DNA of 64,000 nt from JANQIV01 sp050117315 (GCA_050117315.1 JASFMY010000001.1:110552-174551), one strand, 5' to 3'; positions 31,731-41,105 are shown, counted from the stretch's first letter. Made by a program: numbers and translations. The notes: a model not told the origin generated them from the sequence alone.

Positions 31731-33119
31731 TCATATGTAAGAATAGCCGGTTTCCGAATTTTCTTGTTTATATTCAATTATTGCATTTGTTATTTTGTCA
31801 AACAATTGCTGGGTTCCCCTATACCCTACGTGAAGTATCCTCTGCGCGCCTATTCTATCGTGAATTGGAAAGCCTACCCTGACCAGAGGAATAGATAACG
31901 CTCTTGATATTTTGTAACCTTTGCTGTTGCCGATTACGAGATTTATATTTTCTTTTTCAGCGCATTCTTTAATTTGAACAAAATCGGAATCGTCAAGTAT
32001 TTGAATTTTATTTACAACAGGTTCGTCCAGATTTTTTGCCAGCTTGTTTTTAAACGTTTTGTTTGTTGACCCGCTTGCACAAATTGCCGGGTCAATTCCA
32101 ATCTCGCTTAAGAATACGGCAAGCGATACAACAAATTCTTCTTCGCCGTATATCAGAGCTCTTTTGCCGAATAGGTATTTGTGCCCGTCAATGTAAGAAT
32201 CAACCAGCCTGCTGCGTTCATCCGCAAACTTTTGGGGAATTGGTTTACCGCTGATTAATTTCAGTGTATCAAAAAAAGCATCGCAGTTTTTAATACCAAT
32301 TGGAATGTTGACGGTATGTTTTACTACACCGAATTCTTCCGACAAATAGCTTGATGCGGATTGCTCTTCCAGGATTTCACCAAATTCAATTGAGTTTAAC
32401 GATGATCCCATTTTTTCTATGTTTTCAAAAGGCATTCCGCCGGAAGGAATTTTTTCATATCTGTCCCACAACCCGCCGTCAAGTGTTTCGGAATAATCCG
32501 GGAAAATGCACGGCTCAAATCCAAAGCCGGTAGTAATTTCTTTGAGATGACGTATATCAGCCGGTGACTGTAGAGAATGAAAGACCGGGACATAGTTTGC
32601 ACTCATTCTTTTTTCATCACCGGATATTTTCTCAACAATACTTTTAACCGCTAGATGGAATCCGTCTGCGTGCGTACCTTTATAACTTGGAGTTGAAACG
32701 GGAATTAAAGTTGTGTTGAAAAAGCTTTCTATTTTATTTGAAAATGATTTAATAATCATTTTAACATCGTCGCCGATTGTTTCGCTCAAACACGTTGTCG
32801 GGATCCCGATCACCGAAGGCTTGTATTGGCTTATTACATTTTTAACTGCCGCTAATAAATTTTCTTCACCGCCGTATATTGCGGTTTCTTCGGAAAAATT
32901 CGACGAAGCAATATCAATCGGCTCTCTAAAATGACTGATAAGATACCTGCGAATATATGTTGAACAGCCTTGAGACCCATGTATTAAAGAAACCGCATTT
33001 TCAATTCCCTTAAAAGCAATGCAAGCTCCCAGGGGCGTACAGAGCTTGCATGCATCTTGCGTTGCCTCATATTTCGAGGAAGAATTACGATTGGCTGTAT
33101 TTATCTCAAAGGTCTGCAC
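31731..33119 (-). CDS. nifN: NifN, nitrogenase cofactor scaffold subunit beta
   Basis: The start is taken as the GTG at 33119, which has AAAGGA eight bases upstream and gives the natural VQTFEINTANRN start. A longer frame to 33206 crosses an interspersed repeat and is not believed. The 462-residue protein has cluster cysteines in ACKLCTPLGACIAFKG and LIHGSQGCSTYIRRY. With NifE it forms the scaffold where NifB-co matures to FeMo-co. TCLSETIGDDVKMI is the NifK/NifN signature. There is no fused NifE or NifX. Confidence 0.92.
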   Translation of the reverse strand: MQTFEINTANRNSSSKYEATQDACKLCTPLGACIAFKGIENAVSLIHGSQGCSTYIRRYLISHFREPIDIASSNFSEETAIYGGEENLLAAVKNVISQYKPSVIGIPTTCLSETIGDDVKMIIKSFSNKIESFFNTTLIPVSTPSYKGTHADGFHLAVKSIVEKISGDEKRMSANYVPVFHSLQSPADIRHLKEITTGFGFEPCIFPDYSETLDGGLWDRYEKIPSGGMPFENIEKMGSSLNSIEFGEILEEQSASSYLSEEFGVVKHTVNIPIGIKNCDAFFDTLKLISGKPIPQKFADERSRLVDSYIDGHKYLFGKRALIYGEEEFVVSLAVFLSEIGIDPAICASGSTNKTFKNKLAKNLDEPVVNKIQILDDSDFVQIKECAEKENINLVIGNSKGYKISRALSIPLVRVGFPIHDRIGAQRILHVGYRGTQQLFDKITNAIIEYKQENSETGYSYI

Positions 33120-33201
33120 TGTTTTTCCTTTTAATGTTATTATAATTGCCCCGGCGTTTAGGGTGTGTTGCACAAGTCTGTTTTGAAATGACTTCTTTTT
33201 T

Positions 33202-33294
33202 GTCATTTCGAACCCGAACTAAGAGAGCGGTGAGAAATCTTTTTTTCCAGGTTATAAGATTTCTCAGTCGCATAAATCGCTCCTTCGAAATGAC
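33202..33294. repeat. Family-2 short palindromic element between nifE and nifN
   Basis: GTCATTTCGA at 33202-33211 and TCGAAATGAC at 33285-33294 are perfect inverted ends; inside, GAGAAATCTT and AAGATTTCTC pair again. The element overlaps the spurious upstream extension of nifN and separates two genes that are normally close together. Confidence 0.7.
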
Positions 33295-33362
33295 AGTCAA
33301 CCTTTCCTTGCGCAATGACAACTTTTAATTTCTGCAATGAACACACAACTAATAGAACAATT

Positions 33363-34727
33363 CTAAATCAAAAACTTTCTCCGCTTTGCGAATTTCCAGA
33401 CCGGGCTCATAATTGATGAATATACTTCCTTTGCAAAGTTCAGCATTCCGATATACCCGGCCAGCGGAATCTTGCGTTCATGGTTGTGGTCGCAAAATGC
33501 CACGCCGAGTTTTAATGCCATCGGCCTTTCTTTTACCCCGCCTATAAAAACATCGGCTTCTTTTTCAATTATAAATTTTGAAAGCTCAACCGGGTTGGAG
33601 TCGTCAACTATTACGGTTCCTTCATCACACATTTCCTGCAGCAGTTTGTAATCGTCTTTGTTGCCTGTCTGCGAACCTACAACAACTACCTGCATGTTTA
33701 ACAGCCTAAGTGCTTTTATTAACGAAAATGCTTTGAACGCACCGCCTACGTATATAGCTGCTTTCTTTCCCCCCAGAACTTTTTTATAATTCATAATTTC
33801 ATTAACTGTTGATCTTACTTCCCCGGCAACAAGCTTTTCCGTGTTTTCATAAATTTGCGGGTTTCTACTTTTGAAAAAGTCTGCTACGTCGTACAGGGCT
33901 TTAGACATATCTTCTATTCCAAAGTATGAAACCCTTATAAAGGGGATCCCGTATTTTTCTTTCATAATTTTCGCAAGACCTGTCATGGAGCCGGAACATT
34001 GAACAACGTTCAACTTTGCTCCATGGGCCCTTGCTATCTGCTCTACAGTTGACCCTCCTGTTATTGTTGAGACTACCTCAACACCCATCTTTTCATAATA
34101 ATCTTTTATTATCCAGGCTTCACCGGCAAGATTAAATTCACCGAGAATATTGATGCTGTATTTTCCAATACAGGATGTATCGCCAGTTCCGATAACTTTA
34201 CTAATTGCATTACATGCAGCATTGTACCCGTCTTTCTTGGTGCCTTTAAATCCCTCCGAATGCACGGGTATAACCTGTATCCCGGTTTTCTCTTCAACTT
34301 TTTTACAAACTGAAGCAACATCATCGCCGATAACACCGACAATACATGTAGCATAAACAAAGGCAGCCTTGGGATTATATTTTTCAATAAGTTCGTATAG
34401 AACATTTTCAAGCTTTCTTTCACCGCCGTAGATTACATCCATTTCACGCAGATCGGTTGAAAAGCTCATCCTGTTTAATTGAGATTGATTTGACTGCGAG
34501 CCCCTTATATCCCATGTATAAGCGGCACACCCGATAGGACCATGCACAAGATGAAGAGCATTGCAAACCGGGTAAAGCACAACACGCGACCCGCAGAATA
34601 CGCAGGCCCTTTGACTAACAGAGCCTGCTATACTCTTTTTATCGCACTGAAGGGAGGCAATGCTAGCACTTTTGGTAACTACATAAGGCTTTCTATCTTC
34701 AAGTATATTTAATACCGTGTTGTTCAT
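33363..34727 (-). CDS. nifE: NifE, nitrogenase cofactor scaffold subunit alpha
   Basis: This 454-residue NifE has the cysteine pattern RACVFCGSRVVLYPVCNALH and LVHGPIGCAAYTWDIRG. Further features are NRMSFSTDLREMDVIYGGERK, ATCIVGVIGDDVASVCKKVE and the NifD-like SEGFKGTKKDGYNAACNAI, which lacks the active-site His of NifD as expected. It lies between nifK and nifN; both flanking gaps (196 and 243 bases to the likely starts) carry repeat elements. Confidence 0.95.
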   Translation of the reverse strand: MNNTVLNILEDRKPYVVTKSASIASLQCDKKSIAGSVSQRACVFCGSRVVLYPVCNALHLVHGPIGCAAYTWDIRGSQSNQSQLNRMSFSTDLREMDVIYGGERKLENVLYELIEKYNPKAAFVYATCIVGVIGDDVASVCKKVEEKTGIQVIPVHSEGFKGTKKDGYNAACNAISKVIGTGDTSCIGKYSINILGEFNLAGEAWIIKDYYEKMGVEVVSTITGGSTVEQIARAHGAKLNVVQCSGSMTGLAKIMKEKYGIPFIRVSYFGIEDMSKALYDVADFFKSRNPQIYENTEKLVAGEVRSTVNEIMNYKKVLGGKKAAIYVGGAFKAFSLIKALRLLNMQVVVVGSQTGNKDDYKLLQEMCDEGTVIVDDSNPVELSKFIIEKEADVFIGGVKERPMALKLGVAFCDHNHERKIPLAGYIGMLNFAKEVYSSIMSPVWKFAKRRKFLI

Positions 34728-34787
34728 CTCAATTAAAATTTTCTAATGATTCATTTGTTTTAACCAATTATTTGTAGTAAAAATCAA

Positions 34788-34891
34788 AACCGTTAAAACG
34801 GTTGTTGTTTTTATTTTTTTCATTAGCCCACGACTTAAGTCGTGGGTTGATAATAGGAAAACCTATATTTTATAACCGTTTCAACGGTTTA
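34788..34891. repeat. REP-like palindromic element between nifK and nifE
   Basis: The element has three parts: AACCGTTAAAACGGTT at 34788-34803, the perfect 20-bp palindrome CCCACGACTTAAGTCGTGGG at 34827-34846, and AACCGTTTCAACGGTTT at 34874-34890. The outer two are related copies of the same palindrome. Such CACGACTTAAGTCGTG repeats resemble REP sequences linked to IS200/IS605-like transposases; no transposase is nearby. Confidence 0.7.
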
Positions 34892-34923
34892 TAAAATTTT
34901 AACATCACTTGAAATAACTGGTG

Positions 34924-36300
34924 TTACATTACCAATTCAAAGCTTTCTTCTTTTGCATCACGGTCCTGGCGTGATAAGAAAATGTCCAGCACTTTTTCAA
35001 GTATCCTTAATGCACCGCGGTATCCTACTACAGGGAAATACTGGTGTCCTACTCTATCATAAATCGGGAAACCCATACGCAGTAAAGGAATATCTTCGTC
35101 TCTTGAAATATATTTTCCGTAAGTGTTTCCAACTATAAGGTCAACCGGTTCGTTCTTAATCCACTGATGGAATAAAAATATATCTGCCTGCGGACCTTGC
35201 TTCAAATTATATTCTTGATCTCCGAGAACTTCTTTCATTCTGCGTTCAAACTTTTTACCCGGTGTTCCCGTTATTATATGTGTCACTTTCATATCCAAGT
35301 CATTGAAGAATTGAGCAAGTGATATCAAGTGGTCGGGGTCACCTACTAAAGCAACTTTCTTCCCGTAAAAATATTGGTGCATATCGGTAATCATATCAAC
35401 CACCTGCCCTCTTTCAGTAACCAACGATTCCGGGACAGACACACCGGCAACTGTTCTAAGTTTATTAATGAATTCGTCCGTTGCTGTTAATCCGATAGGA
35501 AGATTTATTGTATCGCAAGAGACTTTGCATTTTGTATCAAGCGCTCTTGCGGCCTGCATTGATGCAGCTTTTCCCAGTCCTATTGTAAACTGGTTATCGC
35601 CCATCCCGATTATGTCTCTAACTTTTGTTCCGCCTTTGGGATACATTTCATACTTGCCTGTTTGCGGCGTGTTTAACACACCGTCCGTATCAGGCAGCAA
35701 AGTTATTTTTATTCCCATCTCTTTAGCGATGCGTTTTATTTCCTGCATGTCCGAAGGCTCAACCCAGCCGGGAATAATATTAATTCTATCTTCCCTAATT
35801 CCCGAGGATTCAGCCAGGCAATTAATAAAGCCGGTAACCATGTTTGAAAAACCGGTTACATGCGAACCGACATAACTCGGAGTACTTGCGTGGGCTATAC
35901 TTTTACCGAGCGGTACTTTGCCGTCCTGGATTGCTTTTGAAGCAATTTGGGGTATGTCGTCACCTATGGTTTCCGAAAGGCATGTTGTATGTACTGCAAT
36001 TATTTCAGGATCATAAACAGTAAACACATTATTTATAGCCTGAAGCAAGTTTGCTTGTCCCCCGAATACAGATGCACCCTCGGTAAACGAACTGGTTGCA
36101 GCCATAACAGGCTCTTTGAAATGCCTTGTTAAAGCACTGCGGTGATATGCGCAGCACCCTTGCGAACCATGGCTGTGAGGAAGACATTTGTGAACTCCAA
36201 GCGCAGCATACATTGCTCCGATGGGCTGGCATGTTTTTGCCGGGTTAATCGTAAGCGCGTGTCTTTCAGTAATTTCTTCAGGTGTATGTCTAAGTAACAT
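34924..36300 (-). CDS. nifK: NifK, nitrogenase MoFe protein beta subunit
   Basis: The 458-residue beta subunit is the short form lacking the N-terminal extension of proteobacterial NifK, as in clostridia and green sulfur bacteria. P-cluster cysteines are C24 (AKTCQPIGAM), C49 or C50 (HGSQGCCAYHRS) and C107 (TTCLSETIGDDI). SFTEGASVFGGQANLLQAI is the conserved stretch after the second ligand. GGAGGTTAAGATG gives a strong ribosome-binding site, 15 bases after nifD. Confidence 0.96.
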   Translation of the reverse strand: MLLRHTPEEITERHALTINPAKTCQPIGAMYAALGVHKCLPHSHGSQGCCAYHRSALTRHFKEPVMAATSSFTEGASVFGGQANLLQAINNVFTVYDPEIIAVHTTCLSETIGDDIPQIASKAIQDGKVPLGKSIAHASTPSYVGSHVTGFSNMVTGFINCLAESSGIREDRINIIPGWVEPSDMQEIKRIAKEMGIKITLLPDTDGVLNTPQTGKYEMYPKGGTKVRDIIGMGDNQFTIGLGKAASMQAARALDTKCKVSCDTINLPIGLTATDEFINKLRTVAGVSVPESLVTERGQVVDMITDMHQYFYGKKVALVGDPDHLISLAQFFNDLDMKVTHIITGTPGKKFERRMKEVLGDQEYNLKQGPQADIFLFHQWIKNEPVDLIVGNTYGKYISRDEDIPLLRMGFPIYDRVGHQYFPVVGYRGALRILEKVLDIFLSRQDRDAKEESFELVM

Positions 36301-36314
36301 CTTAACCTCCTAAT

Positions 36315-37958
36315 TTAAATCCAGGCATATTTTGCCGTTAATTCGGGTGATTTATCCCAGGGAGCTTCGATGTATCCCCAGATTTTTGTATTAACCATGC
36401 GGTCAATTTCTTTGTAAAAATTCACGGCGCCCACGAACCCTGCATAAGGCCCGCTGTAATCATAGCTGTGAAGTTGTTTCATCGGTACACCGAATTTTTG
36501 AGTTACATATTTTTCTTTTATGCCTGCGCAGAAAATCGCCGGTTTGTATTTTGAAATTATTACTTCCATTTCATGGTGATTGAGGTCATCAATAACCAAA
36601 GTATTGTTAGACATCTCCGGCATCATGCCTTCGTATTCATTCATCACAATGCCTTTTTCTTTTAAGCTTTCTTTCTGCTCAGGGGTTAATCTTTCTTTGA
36701 AACGGGCTTCGTCTTTTACTACTTCCAGTTCTTCGATATTCCTTGAATCGGCATCAACCTTTATGTTCGGCAGAACCTTCCTGCCTTCATAGTCATCCCT
36801 GTGTGCAAATTCGTACCCCGCAGAGATTGTCGGCATTCCTATTTCTTTGAATAATTCCTGGTAGTGATGTGCTCGCGAACCGCCGACAAACAACATTGCA
36901 AGTTTTCCTTCGCATCTTGATTTTACATCGTCCCTTGTTTCTTTAACTTTTTCAAGTTCTTCAGCCATGGCAGTTTTTATTTTTGCTATTAATTCTTCGT
37001 CTTCAAAATATTCTGCAATTTTAATCATTGATTTTGCAGTAGCTTCAGTCCCTATAAAATTAACCTTAAGCCAGGGAATACCGTATTTCTTTTCCATCAT
37101 TTCCGCCATGTAATTAATGGAACGGTGGCACATTACGAGGTTAAGATCCGCCGTGTGTGCGCTGGTAAATTCGTCGTATGTTGAGTTACCGCTGAATGTT
37201 GCGTGAAGCACTATCCCGCATTTATTGAAAATCCGTTCAATCTCAAATGCGTCGCCGCCGATGTTGTATTCGCCGAGAAGGTTAACACGGTACTTTCCTT
37301 CTTTCGGTGAATCATCCAATCCCACTACCTCGGTGAATACTTTATTGTTTGCAATGTGGTGACCGGCCGACTGGCTTACGCCTTTATAACCTTCGCAGCT
37401 AAACCCGAAAATATTTACGTGTGGATATTTTTCTTCCATTTCTTTGGCAACTGCGTGAACATCGTCACCGATTAAACCAACCGGGCATGTTGAAAAAATA
37501 TCAATCGCTTTCGGATTGCAGATTGCAATTGCTTCTTCTATAGCCTGTTTCAGTTTTTTTTCACCGCCGAATATTATTTGATCTTCCTGCATATCGGTTG
37601 AGAAACTGTATGTCATATAATTAGGATCGCTGTCTGTTTTCGGTTTTGTTTGGTTACGTCTTGTAAGCCAACTGTAAAAACCGCATCCTATCGGACCGTG
37701 TGTTATGTGAACAATATCTCTTGTAGGGCCAAGAACCACACCTTTACAGCCAGCATACGAACAGCCGCGCATTGAGATTATTCCGGGTATTGTTCTTACG
37801 TTGGCAAGAATTTCTTCAGAGGTATTTTCTTTCACATTGTTTACAATAATCTGTTTTGCTCTTTTACGCGCAACTTTAGCAGGGTACTTGCTTAGAATTT
37901 CCTCTTTTACCTCGTTCGGATTTATAACTTTATTTTTCTCTAAGTTTGCCATTTCCAC
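36315..37958 (-). CDS. nifD: NifD, nitrogenase MoFe protein alpha subunit
   Basis: The 547-residue alpha subunit has P-cluster cysteines C66 (MRGCSYAGCKG), C92 (HGPIGCGFYSW) and C158 (FSTCPVGLIGDD). FeMo-co ligands C277 (VMCHRSINY) and H497 (MKQLHSYDYSGPY) are present, and active-site Q196 and H200 (GVSQSAGHH). An insertion of about 50 residues around 385-450 (ARFKERLTPEQKESLKEKG) is the mark of C. pasteurianum-like NifD. These residues make it a Mo and not a V or Fe-only enzyme. It lies 7 bases after nifI2. Confidence 0.97.
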   Translation of the reverse strand: MEMANLEKNKVINPNEVKEEILSKYPAKVARKRAKQIIVNNVKENTSEEILANVRTIPGIISMRGCSYAGCKGVVLGPTRDIVHITHGPIGCGFYSWLTRRNQTKPKTDSDPNYMTYSFSTDMQEDQIIFGGEKKLKQAIEEAIAICNPKAIDIFSTCPVGLIGDDVHAVAKEMEEKYPHVNIFGFSCEGYKGVSQSAGHHIANNKVFTEVVGLDDSPKEGKYRVNLLGEYNIGGDAFEIERIFNKCGIVLHATFSGNSTYDEFTSAHTADLNLVMCHRSINYMAEMMEKKYGIPWLKVNFIGTEATAKSMIKIAEYFEDEELIAKIKTAMAEELEKVKETRDDVKSRCEGKLAMLFVGGSRAHHYQELFKEIGMPTISAGYEFAHRDDYEGRKVLPNIKVDADSRNIEELEVVKDEARFKERLTPEQKESLKEKGIVMNEYEGMMPEMSNNTLVIDDLNHHEMEVIISKYKPAIFCAGIKEKYVTQKFGVPMKQLHSYDYSGPYAGFVGAVNFYKEIDRMVNTKIWGYIEAPWDKSPELTAKYAWI

Positions 37959-37965
37959 CTCTTTT

Positions 37966-38346
37966 TTAACCTTCGTCTAAAACGGCATCGCCTTCTTCGC
38001 CGGTTCTAATTCTTACTGCCTCGTACATAGGCAGCACGAAAATTTTACCGCAACCGGATTCCGATACCTGGTTAACTTTTATAATTGTTTTAACGACTTT
38101 ATCTTTCAGGTTATCCGGGACTACAACAATTATTACTCTTTTGGGATACAACCTTGGTCTTTTACCGAGCAAATCGATTGCTTCCTCATACCCTTGTTCT
38201 GCGCCGTTCAGAATAGCATTATCAATTATACCAGACCCGTTCCCGAATGCTTCTTTGGCAGTCATGGAAGTTATCCCGGCTTCCGCCAAAGCTCTTTTTG
38301 TCTTATTCATTGCATTCATCTGGAGAATTGCTATTATCTCTTTCAT
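37966..38346 (-). CDS. nifI2: NifI2, PII-family nitrogenase switch-off regulator
   Basis: This 126-residue PII-like protein starts KEIIAILQMNAMNKTKRALA and has the long T-loop typical of NifI2 (EAFGNGSGIIDNAILNGAEQ). The PII C-terminal part is GCGKIFVLPMYEAVRIRTGE. In methanogens NifI1 and NifI2 bind 2-oxoglutarate and the MoFe protein and stop activity when ammonium is present. It overlaps nifI1 by 4 bases. Confidence 0.92.
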   Translation of the reverse strand: MKEIIAILQMNAMNKTKRALAEAGITSMTAKEAFGNGSGIIDNAILNGAEQGYEEAIDLLGKRPRLYPKRVIIVVVPDNLKDKVVKTIIKVNQVSESGCGKIFVLPMYEAVRIRTGEEGDAVLDEG

Positions 38347-38696
38347 ACGTCAATCTCCTCGGCAGCTTCGGATGTAACTTTCATACCAGAGCTAACCGTG
38401 TACATTTCTTCAACGGGTGAAACAAATATTTTACCGTCGCCGAATGAACCTTTCTCGCCGGTTCGCGCCGCTTCAATAATTATTTTTATTACAAATTTTT
38501 TGTCTTCATCGTTTATAACCATTAACAGCATTTCTTTCGGAATTTCATCATAGGTAACTTCACCTATTTTAATACCTCTTTGTTTACCTCTGCCGACAAC
38601 GCCTATTTTGGTAACTGACGGGAAGCCCGCATCCATTAAGGCTGCAAGTACATCGTCGGTTTTTTCAGGTCTTATAATTGCTTTAATCATTATCAT
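38343..38696 (-). CDS. nifI1: NifI1, PII-family nitrogenase switch-off regulator
   Basis: This 117-residue PII protein starts MIMIKAIIRPEKTDDVLAAL, has KIGVVGRGKQRGIKIGEVTY in the T-loop region and the PII signature TGEKGSFGDGKIFVSPVEEM. The order nifH-nifI1-nifI2-nifD is found in anaerobic diazotrophs and archaea. It begins 17 bases after nifH. Confidence 0.93.
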   Translation of the reverse strand: MIMIKAIIRPEKTDDVLAALMDAGFPSVTKIGVVGRGKQRGIKIGEVTYDEIPKEMLLMVINDEDKKFVIKIIIEAARTGEKGSFGDGKIFVSPVEEMYTVSSGMKVTSEAAEEIDV

Positions 38697-38713
38697 TGTA
38701 TATCTCCCTTAGA

Positions 38714-39538
38714 TTAGTTGGCTATGCCATGCTCTATTAAAAGATTTTCCAGTTCTTCCGTTGCTATAGGAGTTGGAATAACAAACATTTCATTTTCATC
38801 TATTTTTTTTGCCAAAGTTCTGTATTCATTTGCCTGTGCATGATTGGGATCGAAATCAATGACTGTTTTACGGTTTATTTCTGCACGCTGCACCATGTTG
38901 TCTCTCGGTACAAAGTGAATCATTTGTGTACTGAGTTTTTCTGCGAGCGCGGAAATCATTTCATATTCGTTGTCAACATTACGGCTGTTGCAGATTAGCC
39001 CTCCGAGCCTTACACCGCCGGCTTTTGCAAACTTCACGATACCTTTGCAAATGTTGTTGGCTGCATACATTGCCATCATTTCACCGGAAACCACGATATA
39101 AATTTCCTGGGCTTTTCCTTCGCGTATAGGCATTGCAAAACCGCCGCAGACCACGTCGCCGAGTACATCATAAAAAACATAGTCGAGAGCCTGGCTGTCG
39201 GCATAAGCGCCCAATTGTTCCAGTAAATTTATCGATGTGATTATACCTCTGCCCGCGCATCCAACCCCGGGTTCGGGTCCGCCGGACTCCGTACAAATTG
39301 AACCGCCGAATCCGCCTTTGGTTATATCCACTAACTCAACATCCTCGCCTTCTTCGCGAAGTGTATCCAAAACTGTTTTTTGTGCTAACCCTCCAAGCAA
39401 TAAACGTGTTGAATCGGCTTTGGGATCACAGCCGACTACCATTACTTTTTTGCCAAGTTCAGCCAAGCCGGCTACTGTATTTTGTGTTGTTGTTGATTTG
39501 CCGATTCCGCCCTTGCCGTATATTGCTACTTTTCTCAT
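38714..39538 (-). CDS. nifH: NifH, nitrogenase iron protein
   Basis: The 274-residue Fe protein has the P-loop GKGGIGKSTT at 8-17, 4Fe-4S cysteines C94 (GVGCAGRG) and C131 (GDVVCGGF), and R97, the residue ADP-ribosylated in some organisms. The other nucleotide-switch motif is DVLGDVVCGG. AAAGGAGATATATCATG gives a strong ribosome-binding site. It is the first gene of the nif operon, 50 bases from a sigma-54-like promoter. Confidence 0.98.
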   Translation of the reverse strand: MRKVAIYGKGGIGKSTTTQNTVAGLAELGKKVMVVGCDPKADSTRLLLGGLAQKTVLDTLREEGEDVELVDITKGGFGGSICTESGGPEPGVGCAGRGIITSINLLEQLGAYADSQALDYVFYDVLGDVVCGGFAMPIREGKAQEIYIVVSGEMMAMYAANNICKGIVKFAKAGGVRLGGLICNSRNVDNEYEMISALAEKLSTQMIHFVPRDNMVQRAEINRKTVIDFDPNHAQANEYRTLAKKIDENEMFVIPTPIATEELENLLIEHGIAN

Positions 39539-39587
39539 GATATATCTCCTTTAAAAAATTATTGAGTTTTCTTTTTGAGAAGAATTA

Positions 39588-39603
39588 GTCAAAAGCGGTG
39601 CCA
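39588..39603 (-). promoter_or_regulatory. Sigma-54 (-24/-12) promoter-like site of nifH
   Basis: On the minus strand the sequence is TGGCACCGCTTTTGAC. This fits the consensus TGGCAC-N5-TTGCW except A in place of the C of the -12 GC. It lies 50 bases upstream of the nifH start and would be activated by the NifA-like protein at 41106. No TGT-N10-ACA NifA site was found in the 200 bases upstream. Confidence 0.65.
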
Positions 39604-39699
39604 CTCATTTTGGTGAAGATGAAAAACGTTGTTATTAGGCTATAATTGCAGTTTTTAGACTTTAATTTCGTGTTGTGCTTTAAAGGATATTAAGTCTCA

Positions 39700-39735
39700 C
39701 CTACATCGAGTGAATGGTAATTACAAAGATGTAGG
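39700..39735. promoter_or_regulatory. Inverted repeat upstream of the nifH promoter
   Basis: CCTACATC at 39700-39707 and GATGTAGG at 39728-39735 are a perfect 8-bp inverted repeat with a 20-base spacer, about 110 bases upstream of the -24 element. The position suits an activator or repressor site. It is not a NifA consensus site, and no T-run follows, so a terminator for the toxin gene is less likely. Confidence 0.35.
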
Positions 39736-39787
39736 ATGGATGTTGGGTCTGATTATTATGCTAATTGAGAATTTTTCAAAGGTAGAA

Positions 39788-40186
39788 TTACAATTTTTCC
39801 ATTCTTCCTTTTATTCGAACTCTGTATGCAAAAGGTTTTTTCTCCCTTTCTATTTTCTCAATCATACTTTCCCAATTATTTATAAGCAGCCGTACGATTT
39901 CCCAATGTTTATTTTGATTTTTTGGAAGGGTAAGAAAGAACACACCTAATTTATGTTCTTTGCAAAGTTCAAATTGAAGTCTAGTTTTTTGAATATTAAT
40001 ATCACGGGTAATAAGAATGCTATTTTGTTTACCAATTCCAGGAATAATTATTTCATCGGGTACGCCGCGCCCAAATGTTTCTTTAGTCGAAAAAACTTGA
40101 TATTCTTTGAAGTAACCTTTATTAAGGAAATTTAGTGCATGAGCTACATATTCAGAAAGATTTTCATCTAGATAAATTCCCGTCAT
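39788..40186 (-). CDS. DUF5615-like PIN-fold toxin
   Basis: The 132-residue protein begins MTGIYLDENLSEYVAHALNF and contains ILITRDINIQKTRLQFELCK, the D-E-N-L and T-R-D pattern of DUF5615/PIN-like toxins. It overlaps the preceding DUF433 gene by 4 bases, the normal order for this toxin-antitoxin class. Its ribonuclease activity is inferred from the fold. Confidence 0.7.
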   Translation of the reverse strand: MTGIYLDENLSEYVAHALNFLNKGYFKEYQVFSTKETFGRGVPDEIIIPGIGKQNSILITRDINIQKTRLQFELCKEHKLGVFFLTLPKNQNKHWEIVRLLINNWESMIEKIEREKKPFAYRVRIKGRMEKL

Positions 40187-40857
40187 GCTGCAGTTCTATA
40201 GAAATTGATTACATCATTTACTTCTTTTTCAGTAAGATCGTAAAGGATTCCAATCGCATCCATAGGTTCACCGCTTCTGTACATTGAAAAAATTACTTCC
40301 GTATTAACATTTGTTCCTTTAATTATTGGTTGACCAAATTGATGATGTGGATCTACCACTATACTATTATCTTTACCTGCAGGATAAAAACGCTCAGCTA
40401 GATTATCAGAACGAAAATCGACCTTTTGGGCAAAGCTTTCAATTATATTTACAAAATTTGTTTGACTGCTTCCGTCAGCATTAATAATATCATCCTTAAA
40501 TTTGTACCATATTTTTTTTCCATCTGTCAATACTGGAGCTGTAGCAAAAGGATACTCCGCATTTAATTCTGCTGACATTTGCTCACGGGATTTGAGAATT
40601 TTCTTTGTACCAACACCAAGTTCTTGTAATCTAAAGAATGAAAACAATTCAATTAGAACATAGAAATTTACTGCTTTATTACTCTTTTCAGTTCTCCACG
40701 TATAAGTATCATTAAATAATTTTTGACCAAGTCTTTCGTCCCAATATTCCGAAATGTACCGACTCACTTTTCTGCGGTTTATACCCAGAAGTTTACTTAT
40801 ATCAGGAACAGTATAAATACCATAACCCAGCTGATTCTTATATCTAATTGTATTCAT
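40183..40857 (-). CDS. DUF433 antitoxin with N-terminal helix-turn-helix
   Basis: This 224-residue protein has an N-terminal MerR-like helix-turn-helix (IYTVPDISKLLGINRRKVSR) and a C-terminal DUF433 domain (GQPIIKGTNVNTEVIFSMYR, then AIGILYDLTEKEVNDVINFY). DUF433 proteins are antitoxins of DUF5615 toxins. The middle part is specific to the longer DUF433 proteins. The module sits between nifA and nifH, splitting regulator from operon. Confidence 0.75.
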   Translation of the reverse strand: MNTIRYKNQLGYGIYTVPDISKLLGINRRKVSRYISEYWDERLGQKLFNDTYTWRTEKSNKAVNFYVLIELFSFFRLQELGVGTKKILKSREQMSAELNAEYPFATAPVLTDGKKIWYKFKDDIINADGSSQTNFVNIIESFAQKVDFRSDNLAERFYPAGKDNSIVVDPHHQFGQPIIKGTNVNTEVIFSMYRSGEPMDAIGILYDLTEKEVNDVINFYRTAA

Positions 40858-41105
40858 TCCATCCTCCTTTTAAGGAGAAGTATTAATAATTGTTATTTCT
40901 ATGATATCTTTAAAATACCTAATTGTTTTATCTTTCAAAATCACAAATTTATTCACAAGTTATCTTACAACTAAACTTACTCTTTAGTTCACATCATGGG
41001 TGGTTCATTTGAAAATACTGAATTAATTTCACTCTAAAAATTCAACAATAGCGATTAAAAATAATTGTTGAACCACTTAATTTTAGTCGAGTAGTTTTTG
41101 AATAA

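Noticed and set aside
33120..33206. Longer nifN start at 33206
   Set aside because: The extra 29 residues reach into and overlap a GTCATTTCGA repeat; a GTG at 33119 has a good ribosome-binding site and gives the normal NifN start.
39604..39790. NifA upstream activator site TGT-N10-ACA
   Set aside because: No match in either orientation in the 200 bases upstream of the sigma-54-like promoter.
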